DNA of 29,313 nt, taken from IMG/VR virus record IMGVR_UViG_3300042864_001501, positions 1-29,313 of that record. The stretch is one strand, 5' to 3'. Numbering within the stretch: the stretch's first letter is position 1; each line of letters starts with the position of its first letter. The notes under the pieces were generated by a model. The model saw only the letters and a list, made by a program, of their open reading frames with translations, did no database searches and was not told the DNA's origin. The position numbers were made by a program, and so were the translations under genes. Shown here piece after piece: positions 7,101 to 15,445 of the stretch. This DNA comes from a virus.

Positions 7101-8450
7101 ATGAACCCCATTGAGTTAGTTGCAAAAACATTATATTCCTTTCAAGAACATCAACTTACATTTGAACTTCTAGATGCTTTTGGTAAAAGAGCACAAGTAT
7201 TCTCACAATATGATGAGATTGCAAAGTGCTTCTTTGAACTCAAGAACTTCTCCAAAGCAATTGAGTATGGAGAAAAAGGTCTTAAATTAGCAAAGTCAAA
7301 AGAAGAACTTTATATCACTACAAAGAATTTGATTAATGCTTATAATCAAAACAACTATCCAGAAAAAGCAATAACACAAATTTCAAAAATCAAATCACAA
7401 AATCCTCAAGATACTGAACTTCTTCTTGAGGAAACTTTTGCTTATTCTGCAATTAATCAAAAAGAAAAATCAGAAAAACTTTTATTCAATCTTCTTCAAA
7501 AGAAACTACCAGAAGAAATTGAAAGAAAAGCATATCACAACTTATCTGGACATTATTTCCGCAAGAATGATATTCGTACAGGACTTCAACATTTTCTCAA
7601 AGCAGGAGAAGTAGAAGCATATAAGAATAGAAAACTTCCTGAATATGAGAAATGGGATGGAACCATCACACCTGGAAGAACTATTATTGTAGATAATGAA
7701 TGTGGTGCTGGTGATGAAGTGATTCATATCAGGTTTATGAAGCATCTCAAAGAACTTGGAATGAAACCTATCTGGAGTTCAACCAGAAGAGAACTTGTAG
7801 AACTCTTTCAACATAATGGATATGATGCTGTTTGTGTTTATGACAATCCAGAGTTTCCTAAAGATTCCTGTTGGGTTTATGGACTTGCACTTCCTTATTA
7901 TCTCAATCTAACAATAGAAGATTTGGGACAAGAACCTTATCTTCAAACCATTCCAAAGTATGATGAGAAATGGAAATGGATTCAGGAAGATACTGGATAT
8001 AAGATTGGTATGTTCTGGGCATCTAGTTCTGGATTTGAACAGAACTCATTTAGAAGTGTAGAACTCAAGGATTATATGAGTGTTCTTGGGAATAAAGGAT
8101 ACTCGTTATACTCACTACAAACTCATAGTGATAATAAGGATGCTGATGAGTATCCAGAAATCAAACAATCACTTTCAGTTCAAGGTAGAGAATTTGCTGA
8201 TACATTCTCCATCATTAAGAACCTGGATATGGTTGTGACTTCTTGTAGTTTTGTATCTCACGTTGCAGCATCACTAGGAAAAGAAGTTTGTGTCTTTGTT
8301 CCGATTATGGAATATTATGTTTGGACAAGTTCAACAGGAAAATCTATGTGGTATGGGGATAATGTTCATCTATTCAGACAAAAGAAACCAAGAACTTGGG
8401 ATGCCCCTATTAAAGAGTTTGGAGAGTTTATGAATGATAGAGGAGTATGA
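7101..8450 (+). CDS. TPR protein fused to a GT9-like glycosyltransferase
   Basis: Residues about 30-190 form helical TPR-like repeats (AKCFFELKNFSKAIEYGEKG is a typical TPR unit). Residues about 195-449 resemble the GT-B fold of family 9 transferases in TPR-linked proteins: ECGAGDEVIHIRFMKHL (200-216), KIGMFWASSS followed by FRSVELKDY (301-325) and DMVVTSCSFVSHVAASLG (376-393), the last matching the nucleotide-sugar-binding D.v.t.dt...H.A..lG pattern. Members transfer sugars to glycans or proteins; donor and acceptor cannot be read from the sequence. It is the first gene of the cassette, downstream of a CTAAATA box, and overlaps the next gene by 17 bases. No membrane segment or signal, so probably cytoplasmic. 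Confidence 0.7.
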   Translation: MNPIELVAKTLYSFQEHQLTFELLDAFGKRAQVFSQYDEIAKCFFELKNFSKAIEYGEKGLKLAKSKEELYITTKNLINAYNQNNYPEKAITQISKIKSQNPQDTELLLEETFAYSAINQKEKSEKLLFNLLQKKLPEEIERKAYHNLSGHYFRKNDIRTGLQHFLKAGEVEAYKNRKLPEYEKWDGTITPGRTIIVDNECGAGDEVIHIRFMKHLKELGMKPIWSSTRRELVELFQHNGYDAVCVYDNPEFPKDSCWVYGLALPYYLNLTIEDLGQEPYLQTIPKYDEKWKWIQEDTGYKIGMFWASSSGFEQNSFRSVELKDYMSVLGNKGYSLYSLQTHSDNKDADEYPEIKQSLSVQGREFADTFSIIKNLDMVVTSCSFVSHVAASLGKEVCVFVPIMEYYVWTSSTGKSMWYGDNVHLFRQKKPRTWDAPIKEFGEFMNDRGV

Positions 8451-8892
8451 TTTATCTTTTCTGAATCTCAATACTATTAAGAGTAAACTTTTACAGATAG
8501 AAACCAATTCTCACGGTCTTGTAAGCAAAGGTGCTTCTACTTACAATCACGGAATGCCTGTTCTAATGTATCCAGAATTAACTGGATTGAAGAATATTAT
8601 CAAACAATATGTGAGATTGTATTGCAATAAGTATGAGATTCCTCCACTCAAGTTTATCAACAGTTGGTTCAATATTTCACAACCAGGAAATAAACTTAAA
8701 GCACATAAGCACGAAGAAAGTATTGTAAGTGGAGCATTTTATATTTCTGGAAAAACTCCTTTAATATTTCCAGATACATCAATCAATCCTTATCCTGGAT
8801 TATTAGTCATCTTCTCAAGTGATTTGGTTCATTATACAGAAGAAGAAACAGAAGAACGAATTATTATTAGTTTTAATACAGATTACCTATGA
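8434..8892 (+). CDS. 2OG-Fe(II) oxygenase (2OG-FeII_Oxy_5-like)
   Basis: The 152-residue protein has SWFNIS (77-82), H91-K-H93-EESIVSGAFYIS, PG.LVIFSSDLVH133 and E-R142-IIISFN. This order is typical of the small 2OG-FeII_Oxy_5/TIGR02466 group of phage and marine bacterial oxygenases, where the H.H..S..SG.YY segment supplies metal ligands, the later His is the distal ligand, and Arg binds 2-oxoglutarate. Which of the proximal residues binds iron here is not certain. It differs clearly from the prolyl-hydroxylase-like enzyme at 1691-2260. It overlaps the previous gene by 17 bases and the next by 4 (ATGA). Its place among glycosyltransferases suggests modification of a sugar or of the acceptor protein, but the substrate is unknown. 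Confidence 0.75.
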   Translation: MIEEYDLSFLNLNTIKSKLLQIETNSHGLVSKGASTYNHGMPVLMYPELTGLKNIIKQYVRLYCNKYEIPPLKFINSWFNISQPGNKLKAHKHEESIVSGAFYISGKTPLIFPDTSINPYPGLLVIFSSDLVHYTEEETEERIIISFNTDYL

Positions 8893-9569
8893 AATTTCAT
8901 ACATTTTATACAGATAACCTTCCTAAGCAACTGATAGAAGACCATAAAAAAGTTTGTAATCACATAGGTATTGAAGTTCAATATCATAGTGAAGAATTTA
9001 CTGATTATGATAATGTTTATACTGCTCACGGAAAGTTTATGACTTCTGTGATGGAAAAGGAAGAGGTTGCTTGTTTTTTAGATATTGATTGTCTTCCTCA
9101 CAACAAAGAACTTCTGGAGAAAGCATATTCCTGGGCAGTAGATAATCAATCATTTGTGGGTAATGCTCAAAATATTTCTCATACACAAATGAGAAATCAC
9201 ATCTATGCGGCTGCTTCTTGTTTGATTGTAACAAAAGATGCTTGGAATACATTAGGTAATCCAGACTTTTCTTGGTTTATGCAAAATGGAGTACAGATAG
9301 ATACTGCACAACTTTTAACTTTAAGAGCAGACCAAATTGGAATGTCTTATCAGTTAATGTATACAGTTGGTTATGATGGTCCTGAAGAATATAAACTTTC
9401 TGGTTATGGAATGTATGGAACAGGAACTTTATATCCAGCAACCTGGCATTATTTTAGAATTAGTAGATTTAAAGATTCAATTCCAGACCTTTGGACAACT
9501 CGTGTAAATAATATATTAGAAGACCAAAAAATCATTCCACATCATTCATCGTGTTTTTATGAACTATAA
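8889..9569 (+). CDS. Putative GT-A glycosyltransferase
   Basis: The 226-residue protein has a Rossmann-like start (MKFHTFYTDNLPKQL) and a FLDIDCLPHN segment whose D65-x-D67 fits the metal/nucleotide-sugar DxD motif of GT-A enzymes. Further on, AASCLIVTKDAW and ATWHYFRISRF are consistent with acceptor-site elements. The protein starts with an ATGA overlap on the oxygenase and itself overlaps the next gene by 11 bases. No hydrophobic anchor. Family is not certain; donor and acceptor cannot be predicted. Confidence 0.6.
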   Translation: MKFHTFYTDNLPKQLIEDHKKVCNHIGIEVQYHSEEFTDYDNVYTAHGKFMTSVMEKEEVACFLDIDCLPHNKELLEKAYSWAVDNQSFVGNAQNISHTQMRNHIYAAASCLIVTKDAWNTLGNPDFSWFMQNGVQIDTAQLLTLRADQIGMSYQLMYTVGYDGPEEYKLSGYGMYGTGTLYPATWHYFRISRFKDSIPDLWTTRVNNILEDQKIIPHHSSCFYEL

Positions 9570-10326
9570 GTTTTTGTTTTTAGTTGGGTCTGCAATCAAT
9601 CATTTCAACGAAGAACATATAAGTGCTTTCAAAGCAGAAGAAAGATTTCAGCAGACATTAGACACCATTCAATCTATTAGAGATAAAGCTCCTGATGCTT
9701 ATGTTTTAATCTATGAAGCATCAGAAACTTCTATTAAAGAAGAATACAAAGACATCTTAAGAGAAAAGTCTGATTTATTTCTTGAGTGTGGAAATGACCC
9801 ATATATGAAATCTCTTTATGAAAATGTTCATAGAGACCCAGATAAATTTACATTTGTAAAGTCTATGCTTGAGTGTAGATGTTTAGAACTTGTTCTTCAA
9901 CATATGGTAGAACATAATGTCTTTAGTGATGTAACTAGAGTATTCAAGCTAAGTGGTAGATATAAACTGAACGAATACTTTGATATTAATGACTATAAGA
10001 CTAGGTTTTTAACAAATAAGTATGTGATGAAGTATTATGATTATGAGGAAAGATTTGAAGATATTGAAAACATTTACTCACTTCTTTATGGGTGCAAAGG
10101 TAGTATTGTGACTGGGTTGTGGTCATTTGATAGATTCTTGTTTAATGATATTTTTAGTGTTCTTCAAAGAAGTTTTCAGTATATGGAAAGGGCAATTCAA
10201 CTGACTGCTGGAATTGATATTGAACACTCTTTCTATCATTTTATTGATAGGGATAAAATTCTAAATGTTCCTGTTCTTGGTCTAGATTTAATCAAAGGTA
10301 TGGATGGAGATAGATATTCATTATGA
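9559..10326 (+). CDS. Putative glycosyltransferase-like protein of unknown family
   Basis: This 255-residue protein starts with a hydrophobic beta strand (YKFLFLVGSAINHF), followed by residues like those of nucleotide-sugar-binding folds, a VFKLSGRYKLNEYF segment (the K.SGRY motif recurs in phage and capsule glycosyltransferases of GT-A type), and GSIVTGLWSFDRFLF. No convincing DxD is seen. The gene is translationally coupled on both sides (11-base overlap before, ATGA after) inside the cassette. Assignment rests on SGRY and on context, so it should be read as a hypothesis. Confidence 0.45.
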   Translation: MNYKFLFLVGSAINHFNEEHISAFKAEERFQQTLDTIQSIRDKAPDAYVLIYEASETSIKEEYKDILREKSDLFLECGNDPYMKSLYENVHRDPDKFTFVKSMLECRCLELVLQHMVEHNVFSDVTRVFKLSGRYKLNEYFDINDYKTRFLTNKYVMKYYDYEERFEDIENIYSLLYGCKGSIVTGLWSFDRFLFNDIFSVLQRSFQYMERAIQLTAGIDIEHSFYHFIDRDKILNVPVLGLDLIKGMDGDRYSL

Positions 10327-11027
10327 AAATTGCAATCTTCTATCATACCTTTCAATCTGGTATGAGTGCTTTTGTCTATCAATCACAAATTCATAGGTTG
10401 TATTGTTCTGGACTGATTGATGCTGCTGATTATATTCATATTGGCGTGAATGGTGACCAGGAAATGTTTAATGTTCCAGAAAAAGCAAAAGTTGTTTATA
10501 ACAGTAACTGGAAAGAAGAAACAGAAACTCTAATTGCACTCAAGAACTTTGCATATGAAAATCCAGATTATAAGATTTTATATTTTCATATGAAGGGAAC
10601 AAGTAAAGAAACTCTTGTTGCCAATTCTTGGAGATTGATGATGGAATATTTTGTAATTGATAAATGGAAAGAATGTGTAGAGTATCTAAATGATTATGAT
10701 TGTGTTGGACAGACATTTAAACCACTAGGGCCAACTATATGGGGCGATGGGTCTATTACTTCTAATGAGGGTATAAGTTGTTATTGCGGAAACTTCTGGT
10801 GGGCAAATGCATCTTATATTCAAACACTAGACCATAATTATTTGAATACTGATTATCGTTTTGATAGAGAGTTCTGGATAGGAACTAATAAGAATGCAAA
10901 AGCAAAATCTTTTATGGAATATGGACAAGATGATTATATTGCAGACAATCATCCAATTCCATTAAAGAAAGGTATGAGTGATTATGAACCTTATACTTAT
11001 TACTTTAAAGAGGTAGAATACTTATGA
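10323..11027 (+). CDS. Putative glycosyltransferase-like protein (KGTS / GNFWWA motifs)
   Basis: The 234-residue protein has MKIAIFYHTF at the start, YKILYFHMKGTSKE in the middle, then SWRLMMEYFVIDKW..C, YDCVGQTF and CYCGNFWWANASYIQTL. This arrangement (H.KG.S, then W...MEYF.I, DCVG, GNFWWA..Y) is shared by a set of bacterial and phage proteins found in surface-glycan gene clusters that I recognise only as glycosyltransferase-like. There are ATGA overlaps with both neighbours. No signal peptide. Precise family and sugar are unknown. Confidence 0.5.
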   Translation: MKIAIFYHTFQSGMSAFVYQSQIHRLYCSGLIDAADYIHIGVNGDQEMFNVPEKAKVVYNSNWKEETETLIALKNFAYENPDYKILYFHMKGTSKETLVANSWRLMMEYFVIDKWKECVEYLNDYDCVGQTFKPLGPTIWGDGSITSNEGISCYCGNFWWANASYIQTLDHNYLNTDYRFDREFWIGTNKNAKAKSFMEYGQDDYIADNHPIPLKKGMSDYEPYTYYFKEVEYL

Positions 11028-11392
11028 GACCCTGTGGAGACTGTACTGCTTGCTGCACTTGGTTAAAAGGAAGTGCTTATGGTTATGAGTTTGGTGGTGG
11101 AAAGTCCTGCAAATTCTTATGTGAAAGTGGATGTAGTGTTCATAAGGCAAGACCGAAGGTATGTGAGGGGTATTTTTGTGCTTGGTCTCAAGAATTAATA
11201 TCAGAAGAACTGAGACCTGATAAATGCGGAGTTCTTGCTTCTGTTGAAAATAATGAGAATGGTCAGTATTTGAGATTGACTTTAATGGGAAAAGAGATAA
11301 ATACAGATATATTAGAATATTTTAAGGAGTGGAGTATTAAGATGAACACTCCAGTTTTGTATTTAAACAATCATATCTGGGAAGTTCTCTAA
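11024..11392 (+). CDS. YkgJ-type cysteine-cluster protein
   Basis: The 122-residue protein starts with a cysteine cluster C4-x2-C7-x2-C10-C11, followed by C29, C33, C37, H40, C47 and C52 (CGDCTACC, then CKFLCESGCSVHKARPKVCEGYFC). This matches the YkgJ/UPF0153 family, thought to bind zinc or an iron-sulfur centre. The C-terminal half has no recognised motif. The start is an ATGA overlap with the preceding gene, and the third RCC1 gene begins 1 base after its stop. What a metal-binding protein does in a glycosylation cassette is not evident; in bacteria the family sits beside diverse modification enzymes. Confidence 0.7.
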   Translation: MRPCGDCTACCTWLKGSAYGYEFGGGKSCKFLCESGCSVHKARPKVCEGYFCAWSQELISEELRPDKCGVLASVENNENGQYLRLTLMGKEINTDILEYFKEWSIKMNTPVLYLNNHIWEVL

Positions 11393-11393
11393 A

Positions 11394-12431
11394 ATGCCTA
11401 CTTTTTACAACTATACGGAAGGTGGTCAAGTATATTCTTTTGATGATGTCTTTGTACCTGCTGAGGCTTTTAGGCAAGGGACTTTATTTACTTGGGGTTC
11501 TAATGATGACCCCTTCGAGGGTAATGGATTTTTAGGAACCAATGATTCAACCAATAGACGCACTCCAGTCACCACATTTGCTGGTGGAACAAACTGGAAA
11601 CAAGTTGCTACTGGAAGTTTTCACACAGCAGCAATCAAGACTGATGGAACCTTATGGACTTGGGGAGTTAATTATAGTGGACAACTAGGAGTAGATGGTT
11701 CATCCAGTCAAATTCCAATCACCACATTCAACGGAGGAACCAACTGGAAACAAGTTTCTTGTGGAGTTAAACATACAGCAGCAATCAAGACTGATGGAAC
11801 CTTATGGACTTGGGGACGCAATGCTTATGGAGAACTAGGAATCAATACACCAACCCAAATAAACACTCCAGTCACAACATTTACAGGAGGAACCAACTGG
11901 AAACAAGTTGCTTGTGGATATGATCATACAATAGCAGTCAAAACTGATGGAACCCTATGGACTTGGGGTAATAATAGTAGTGGACAACTAGGAAACAATA
12001 CAACAACCACTAGATCCACTCCAGTTACTACATTTGCAGGAGGAACCAACTGGAAACAAGTTGCTGCTAAAGCGTCTTATACGTTTTATAATGCGGCAAT
12101 CAAGAATGATGGAACTTTATGGACTTGGGGAGATAATTCTAATGGACAACTAGGAGATAATACAACAACCCAAAGACTCACTCCAGTCACCACATTTGCA
12201 GGAGGAACCAACTGGAAACAAGTTGCTTGTGGTAGTGGTCATAGTGCGGCAATCAAAACTGATGGAACTTTATGGACTTGGGGTGCGAATAATGGTGCTG
12301 GACAACTAGGAATTAATAATACAAGCACTAGACTCACGCCAGTCACCACATTCGCAGGAGGAACCAACTGGAAACAAGTTGCTTGTGTATCTCATACAGC
12401 AGCAACCACATACATAGATAGTTACCAATAA
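11394..12431 (+). CDS. RCC1/BLIP-II-type beta-propeller protein with six units, paralog 3
   Basis: An N-terminal segment of about 28 residues (MPTFYNYTEGGQVYSFDDVF) leads into six RCC1 units with the TLWTWG.N..GQLG.NTTT.R.TPVTTFAGGTNWKQVACG....AAIKTDG pattern. The last unit ends VSHTAATTYIDSYQ. It therefore has one unit fewer than its two paralogs and would form a six-bladed or an incompletely closed propeller. Unit 2 lacks a few residues (GVDGSSSQIPITTF). It begins 1 base after the YkgJ-type gene and lies inside the glycan cassette, separating the transferases at 7101-11027 from the sulfotransferase block. Adhesin role is inferred. Confidence 0.83.
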   Translation: MPTFYNYTEGGQVYSFDDVFVPAEAFRQGTLFTWGSNDDPFEGNGFLGTNDSTNRRTPVTTFAGGTNWKQVATGSFHTAAIKTDGTLWTWGVNYSGQLGVDGSSSQIPITTFNGGTNWKQVSCGVKHTAAIKTDGTLWTWGRNAYGELGINTPTQINTPVTTFTGGTNWKQVACGYDHTIAVKTDGTLWTWGNNSSGQLGNNTTTTRSTPVTTFAGGTNWKQVAAKASYTFYNAAIKNDGTLWTWGDNSNGQLGDNTTTQRLTPVTTFAGGTNWKQVACGSGHSAAIKTDGTLWTWGANNGAGQLGINNTSTRLTPVTTFAGGTNWKQVACVSHTAATTYIDSYQ

Positions 12432-12447
12432 AATATTATTCTTTATT

Positions 12448-13230
12448 ATGAAAACATTATTTTTTCTTTCTGGTCTTCCAAGATCAGGTTCTACTTTACT
12501 TGGATCAATTCTTTCACAACATCCAGAACTACAAGCAACTCCAACATCACCACTTGCAGATTTGCTTTGTTGGATTGATGAAGGTTTCTCTAAACTAGAT
12601 CTTCAACACACTTATGATAAGCAACAGATACAATATAATACTTACAATTCAATTCTAGAAAACTTTTATAATCACATAGAGAAACCTTGCATACTTGACA
12701 AACATCGTGGTTGGTGCAAGAATGTACCTTCTATTGAAAAGTTTCTACATCAAACTCCAAAAATCATAGCAACCAACCGTAGAATAAGTGAAGTTCTTGC
12801 TTCTTATATTCTACTCATTCAAAGAAATAATGAAGAAGATAATTTTGTAGATGCTCATTTAAGAAGAGAAGGAAAACCAATTACAACAGATAATCGTATT
12901 GAATGTCTTTGGAAGAATTATGTCTGCGATCCTTATGAAAGTTTGGTTTATGGATTGACACATAACAGATCAAATATTCATCTAGTAGATTATAATGATC
13001 TTACACAAAAACCAGAAAGAGAACTGAATAAAATCTATGAGTTTCTAGAAATAGAATCTCATTCACACGATCTTTCCAGCATCTTTAATACTTGTGCCGA
13101 AGAAAAAGACCACGAATGGGGTATTGATAATCTTCATCAAATTCGTTCAAAACTTCAAAGAACTTCACCACCTCCTGAAGAAGTGATTGGTGAAGAAAAC
13201 ACTAAACTTTATGATAAATTCAATATATGA
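12448..13230 (+). CDS. Sulfotransferase family protein
   Basis: The first residues MKTLFFLSGLPRSGSTLL contain the PAPS-binding P-loop (PRSGST, residues 11-16) that opens the sulfotransferase fold, followed by the helix SILSQHPELQAT. Further on, PKIIATNRRISEVLASYI (about 108-125) fits the 3'-phosphate-binding region (R..S.v..S), and HLVDYNDLTQKPERELNKIYEFLEIE is the late segment typical of Sulfotransfer_3 members. Such enzymes move sulfate from PAPS to hydroxyls on sugars, lipids or proteins. The gene follows the third RCC1 gene after 16 bases and shares an ATGA overlap with the next transferase. A sulfated glycan on the fibre or on the host surface is the simplest reading; no substrate is proven. 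Confidence 0.8.
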   Translation: MKTLFFLSGLPRSGSTLLGSILSQHPELQATPTSPLADLLCWIDEGFSKLDLQHTYDKQQIQYNTYNSILENFYNHIEKPCILDKHRGWCKNVPSIEKFLHQTPKIIATNRRISEVLASYILLIQRNNEEDNFVDAHLRREGKPITTDNRIECLWKNYVCDPYESLVYGLTHNRSNIHLVDYNDLTQKPERELNKIYEFLEIESHSHDLSSIFNTCAEEKDHEWGIDNLHQIRSKLQRTSPPPEEVIGEENTKLYDKFNI

Positions 13231-13913
13231 TTGAAGTATTTTTAAGACATTGTTATACATCCAAGGTTAATCTTTCTGGAGCAAATCGTCCAGATTGGTG
13301 GAATAAAGAGAAAGTATTCCAGAATTTCAAGAATACCCTCAATCCAAAAACCACCAACTATACAATCATTTTTGATGAGTGTTATGGCAAACAGGAAGAT
13401 ACTTTCCTCAAAGATGAAAGTTCAATCATAATTAACTGTGGTAAAGAAAGTTCTAGTTTTTGTAAGACACTAGACCATATTCTTTCTCAAGACTTTGATG
13501 ATGATACAATCATCTATTTTCTTGAAGATGATTATGTACACCGTCCAGAATGGGATAGGGCTCTCATAGATGCATTTACTCTTCCAGTTCAGTACGCAAC
13601 CTTGTACGACCACGGAGATAAGTATCAGGAGATGTATAAGGACTTTATGACTAAAGTTCTGGCAACAAAATATTCACACTGGATGCCAACTCCTTCAACA
13701 ACAAATACTTTTGCAGTAAAATTCAAAACACTTAAAGAAGATAAAGAAATTCATAGGCACTTCTCAACAGGATTTGAACCTTCTGCAGACCACGGTAAAT
13801 TTTTAGAACTACATAAGAAAGGAAGGAATTTAATCTCAAGCATTCCTGGTTATTCTACACATTGCCATTCACAATTTTTATCACCTTGTATTGATTGGAG
13901 CACATACTTATGA
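13227..13913 (+). CDS. Putative GT-A glycosyltransferase (EDD motif)
   Basis: In the 228-residue protein the segment TIIYFLEDDYVHRPEWDRAL contains E100-D101-D102, the usual acidic cluster of GT-A transferases, followed by an acceptor-side region (ATLYDHGDKY; TTNTFAVKFKTLKED). The C-terminal GYSTHCHSQFLSPCIDW matches the end of a group of phage and bacterial transferases acting on surface glycans. ATGA overlaps join it to the sulfotransferase before and the GT2-methyltransferase after. Donor and acceptor unknown. Confidence 0.65.
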   Translation: MIEVFLRHCYTSKVNLSGANRPDWWNKEKVFQNFKNTLNPKTTNYTIIFDECYGKQEDTFLKDESSIIINCGKESSSFCKTLDHILSQDFDDDTIIYFLEDDYVHRPEWDRALIDAFTLPVQYATLYDHGDKYQEMYKDFMTKVLATKYSHWMPTPSTTNTFAVKFKTLKEDKEIHRHFSTGFEPSADHGKFLELHKKGRNLISSIPGYSTHCHSQFLSPCIDWSTYL

Positions 13914-15445
13914 AAGTTACACTATACGCAATCGCAAAGAACGAAGAAAAGAATATTGAAAAGTTTCTCAAGAATGCAGAGAAGTTTGATGATGTAGTTG
14001 TAGTTGATACTGGAAGCACAGATGATACAGTTCAACTACTGAAGGATGCTGGTATTAAAGTCTATGAGCATCCACAAACTCGTGAGGAGTTTGATTTTTC
14101 GGTTGCAAGAAATCAGGCACTTTCTTATGTAGAAACTGATTGGGCATTCGCACTTGATTTTAATGAGGATGTTGCTGAGTTTCATCCAGAAGGATTTGGT
14201 GTGATTGCTGGCGAATTTACCACATTCAGACATTTGAGATATGATGATAATGGTGGTGATGAACCTGTTCAATCTAATGAGGTTCATACTCGTCTTCATA
14301 GAACCAAGAATTATACTTGGGTGAATGCTGTTCACGAAGTTCCAAACTTTATTCCAACAGAAGAATATTTGAGTGAAGTTGGTGTAGATACAACTATTAA
14401 GATTACAAAGAAGGTTAATAAGACTGTAGATAAAGAATTATTCTACTTTAATATTTGCGAAAGGGAGTATAAAAAAGACCCAACTAATTGGTATTGGATT
14501 TGGTTTATTTTCAATCATTATTATAATGTCCAAAATGCACAAAAAGCACTTGAATATGGTCAAGAGTTTCTAAACGTATCTAAACCTTACTTTGATAGTT
14601 TTAGAATTCTTGCTTTTATTCGTTGTAGTCAAATTCTACTGAATACGGGTGATATGCAACGAGGAATGAATTATGCATTCCACGCAGTTAGTGAAGGAAT
14701 GAATATGGGAGGTTCTCATCTGTCCCAAGCATTCCAATACTTGTTTGAACTTTCTAAGAGATTGAATAATCCCAATCTTACAATCTTTGCAACTGGTTTT
14801 AATCCAGATATGCTTTCATCACCAGAAAGAATTGATGCGATTGATAAACTATTCTTAACCAATCTTGAAGATATTCCTTCTTGTTGGAGAGGTCACCGTA
14901 GATTTGCTGAATGGTTGGTATCGCAAGTCAATCCAGAAGTAACTGTGGATCTTGGAGTTGATTGGGGATTCTCAACTTTCTGTTTTGCGATGCCTCGTAT
15001 TGGACAAGTTTATGGTGTTGATACTTTTGAAGGAGACCAATTTACTGGCGGAAATCACGGATCTTATGAGTATGTTCTTAACAAGCAAGAGAAACTGTTT
15101 ATGAATGACAATGTGACTTTCATCAAAGGACTTTTTGATGATGTTGCAAAGACTTGGGATAAGCAAATTGACATTCTTCATATTGATGGTGATCATGCAT
15201 ATGAAAGTGTGAAGCACGATTATGAAACTTGGTGCCCATTTGTAAAAGAAAATGGTGTGATACTATTCCACGATACTTGTATTGAAGAACTGAATGGAAA
15301 TCAATATGGCGTGAAGAAATTCTTTGATGAACTTGATCTTCCAAAAGTAACATTTACTCATACTTTTGGTCTTGGAGTTGCTTCAAAAAATAAGGATCTG
15401 ATTGAGTTTATCAAGAATAACTTTGATTTGAATAATCCACTATGA
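13910..15445 (+). CDS. GT2 glycosyltransferase - helical repeat - SAM methyltransferase fusion
   Basis: The start is placed at ATG 13910, which overlaps the previous stop as ATGA; a TTG five codons upstream is unlikely. Residues 1-165 are a family 2 glycosyltransferase: YAIAKNEEKNIEKFL, VVVDTGSTDDT (31-40), ALDFNED (81-87) and YTWVNAVHEV (135-144). Residues about 175-290 are alpha-helical and TPR-like. Residues about 325-511 form a Methyltransferase_24-type SAM domain: VTVDLGVDWGFSTF (344-357, motif I), VYGVDTFEGD (367-376) and ILHIDGDHAYESVKHDYETW (422-441). The protein could both add and methylate a sugar. The usual GT2 DxD is replaced by DFNED, so metal binding should not be assumed. It ends in an ATGA overlap with the DUF6165 gene. 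Confidence 0.8.
   Translation: MKVTLYAIAKNEEKNIEKFLKNAEKFDDVVVVDTGSTDDTVQLLKDAGIKVYEHPQTREEFDFSVARNQALSYVETDWAFALDFNEDVAEFHPEGFGVIAGEFTTFRHLRYDDNGGDEPVQSNEVHTRLHRTKNYTWVNAVHEVPNFIPTEEYLSEVGVDTTIKITKKVNKTVDKELFYFNICEREYKKDPTNWYWIWFIFNHYYNVQNAQKALEYGQEFLNVSKPYFDSFRILAFIRCSQILLNTGDMQRGMNYAFHAVSEGMNMGGSHLSQAFQYLFELSKRLNNPNLTIFATGFNPDMLSSPERIDAIDKLFLTNLEDIPSCWRGHRRFAEWLVSQVNPEVTVDLGVDWGFSTFCFAMPRIGQVYGVDTFEGDQFTGGNHGSYEYVLNKQEKLFMNDNVTFIKGLFDDVAKTWDKQIDILHIDGDHAYESVKHDYETWCPFVKENGVILFHDTCIEELNGNQYGVKKFFDELDLPKVTFTHTFGLGVASKNKDLIEFIKNNFDLNNPL

Noticed and set aside
3951-12431. Diversity-generating retroelement (variable repeat/template) for the RCC1 loops
   Set aside because: No reverse transcriptase gene and no template repeat with A-to-N pattern was seen; differences look like unit shuffling.
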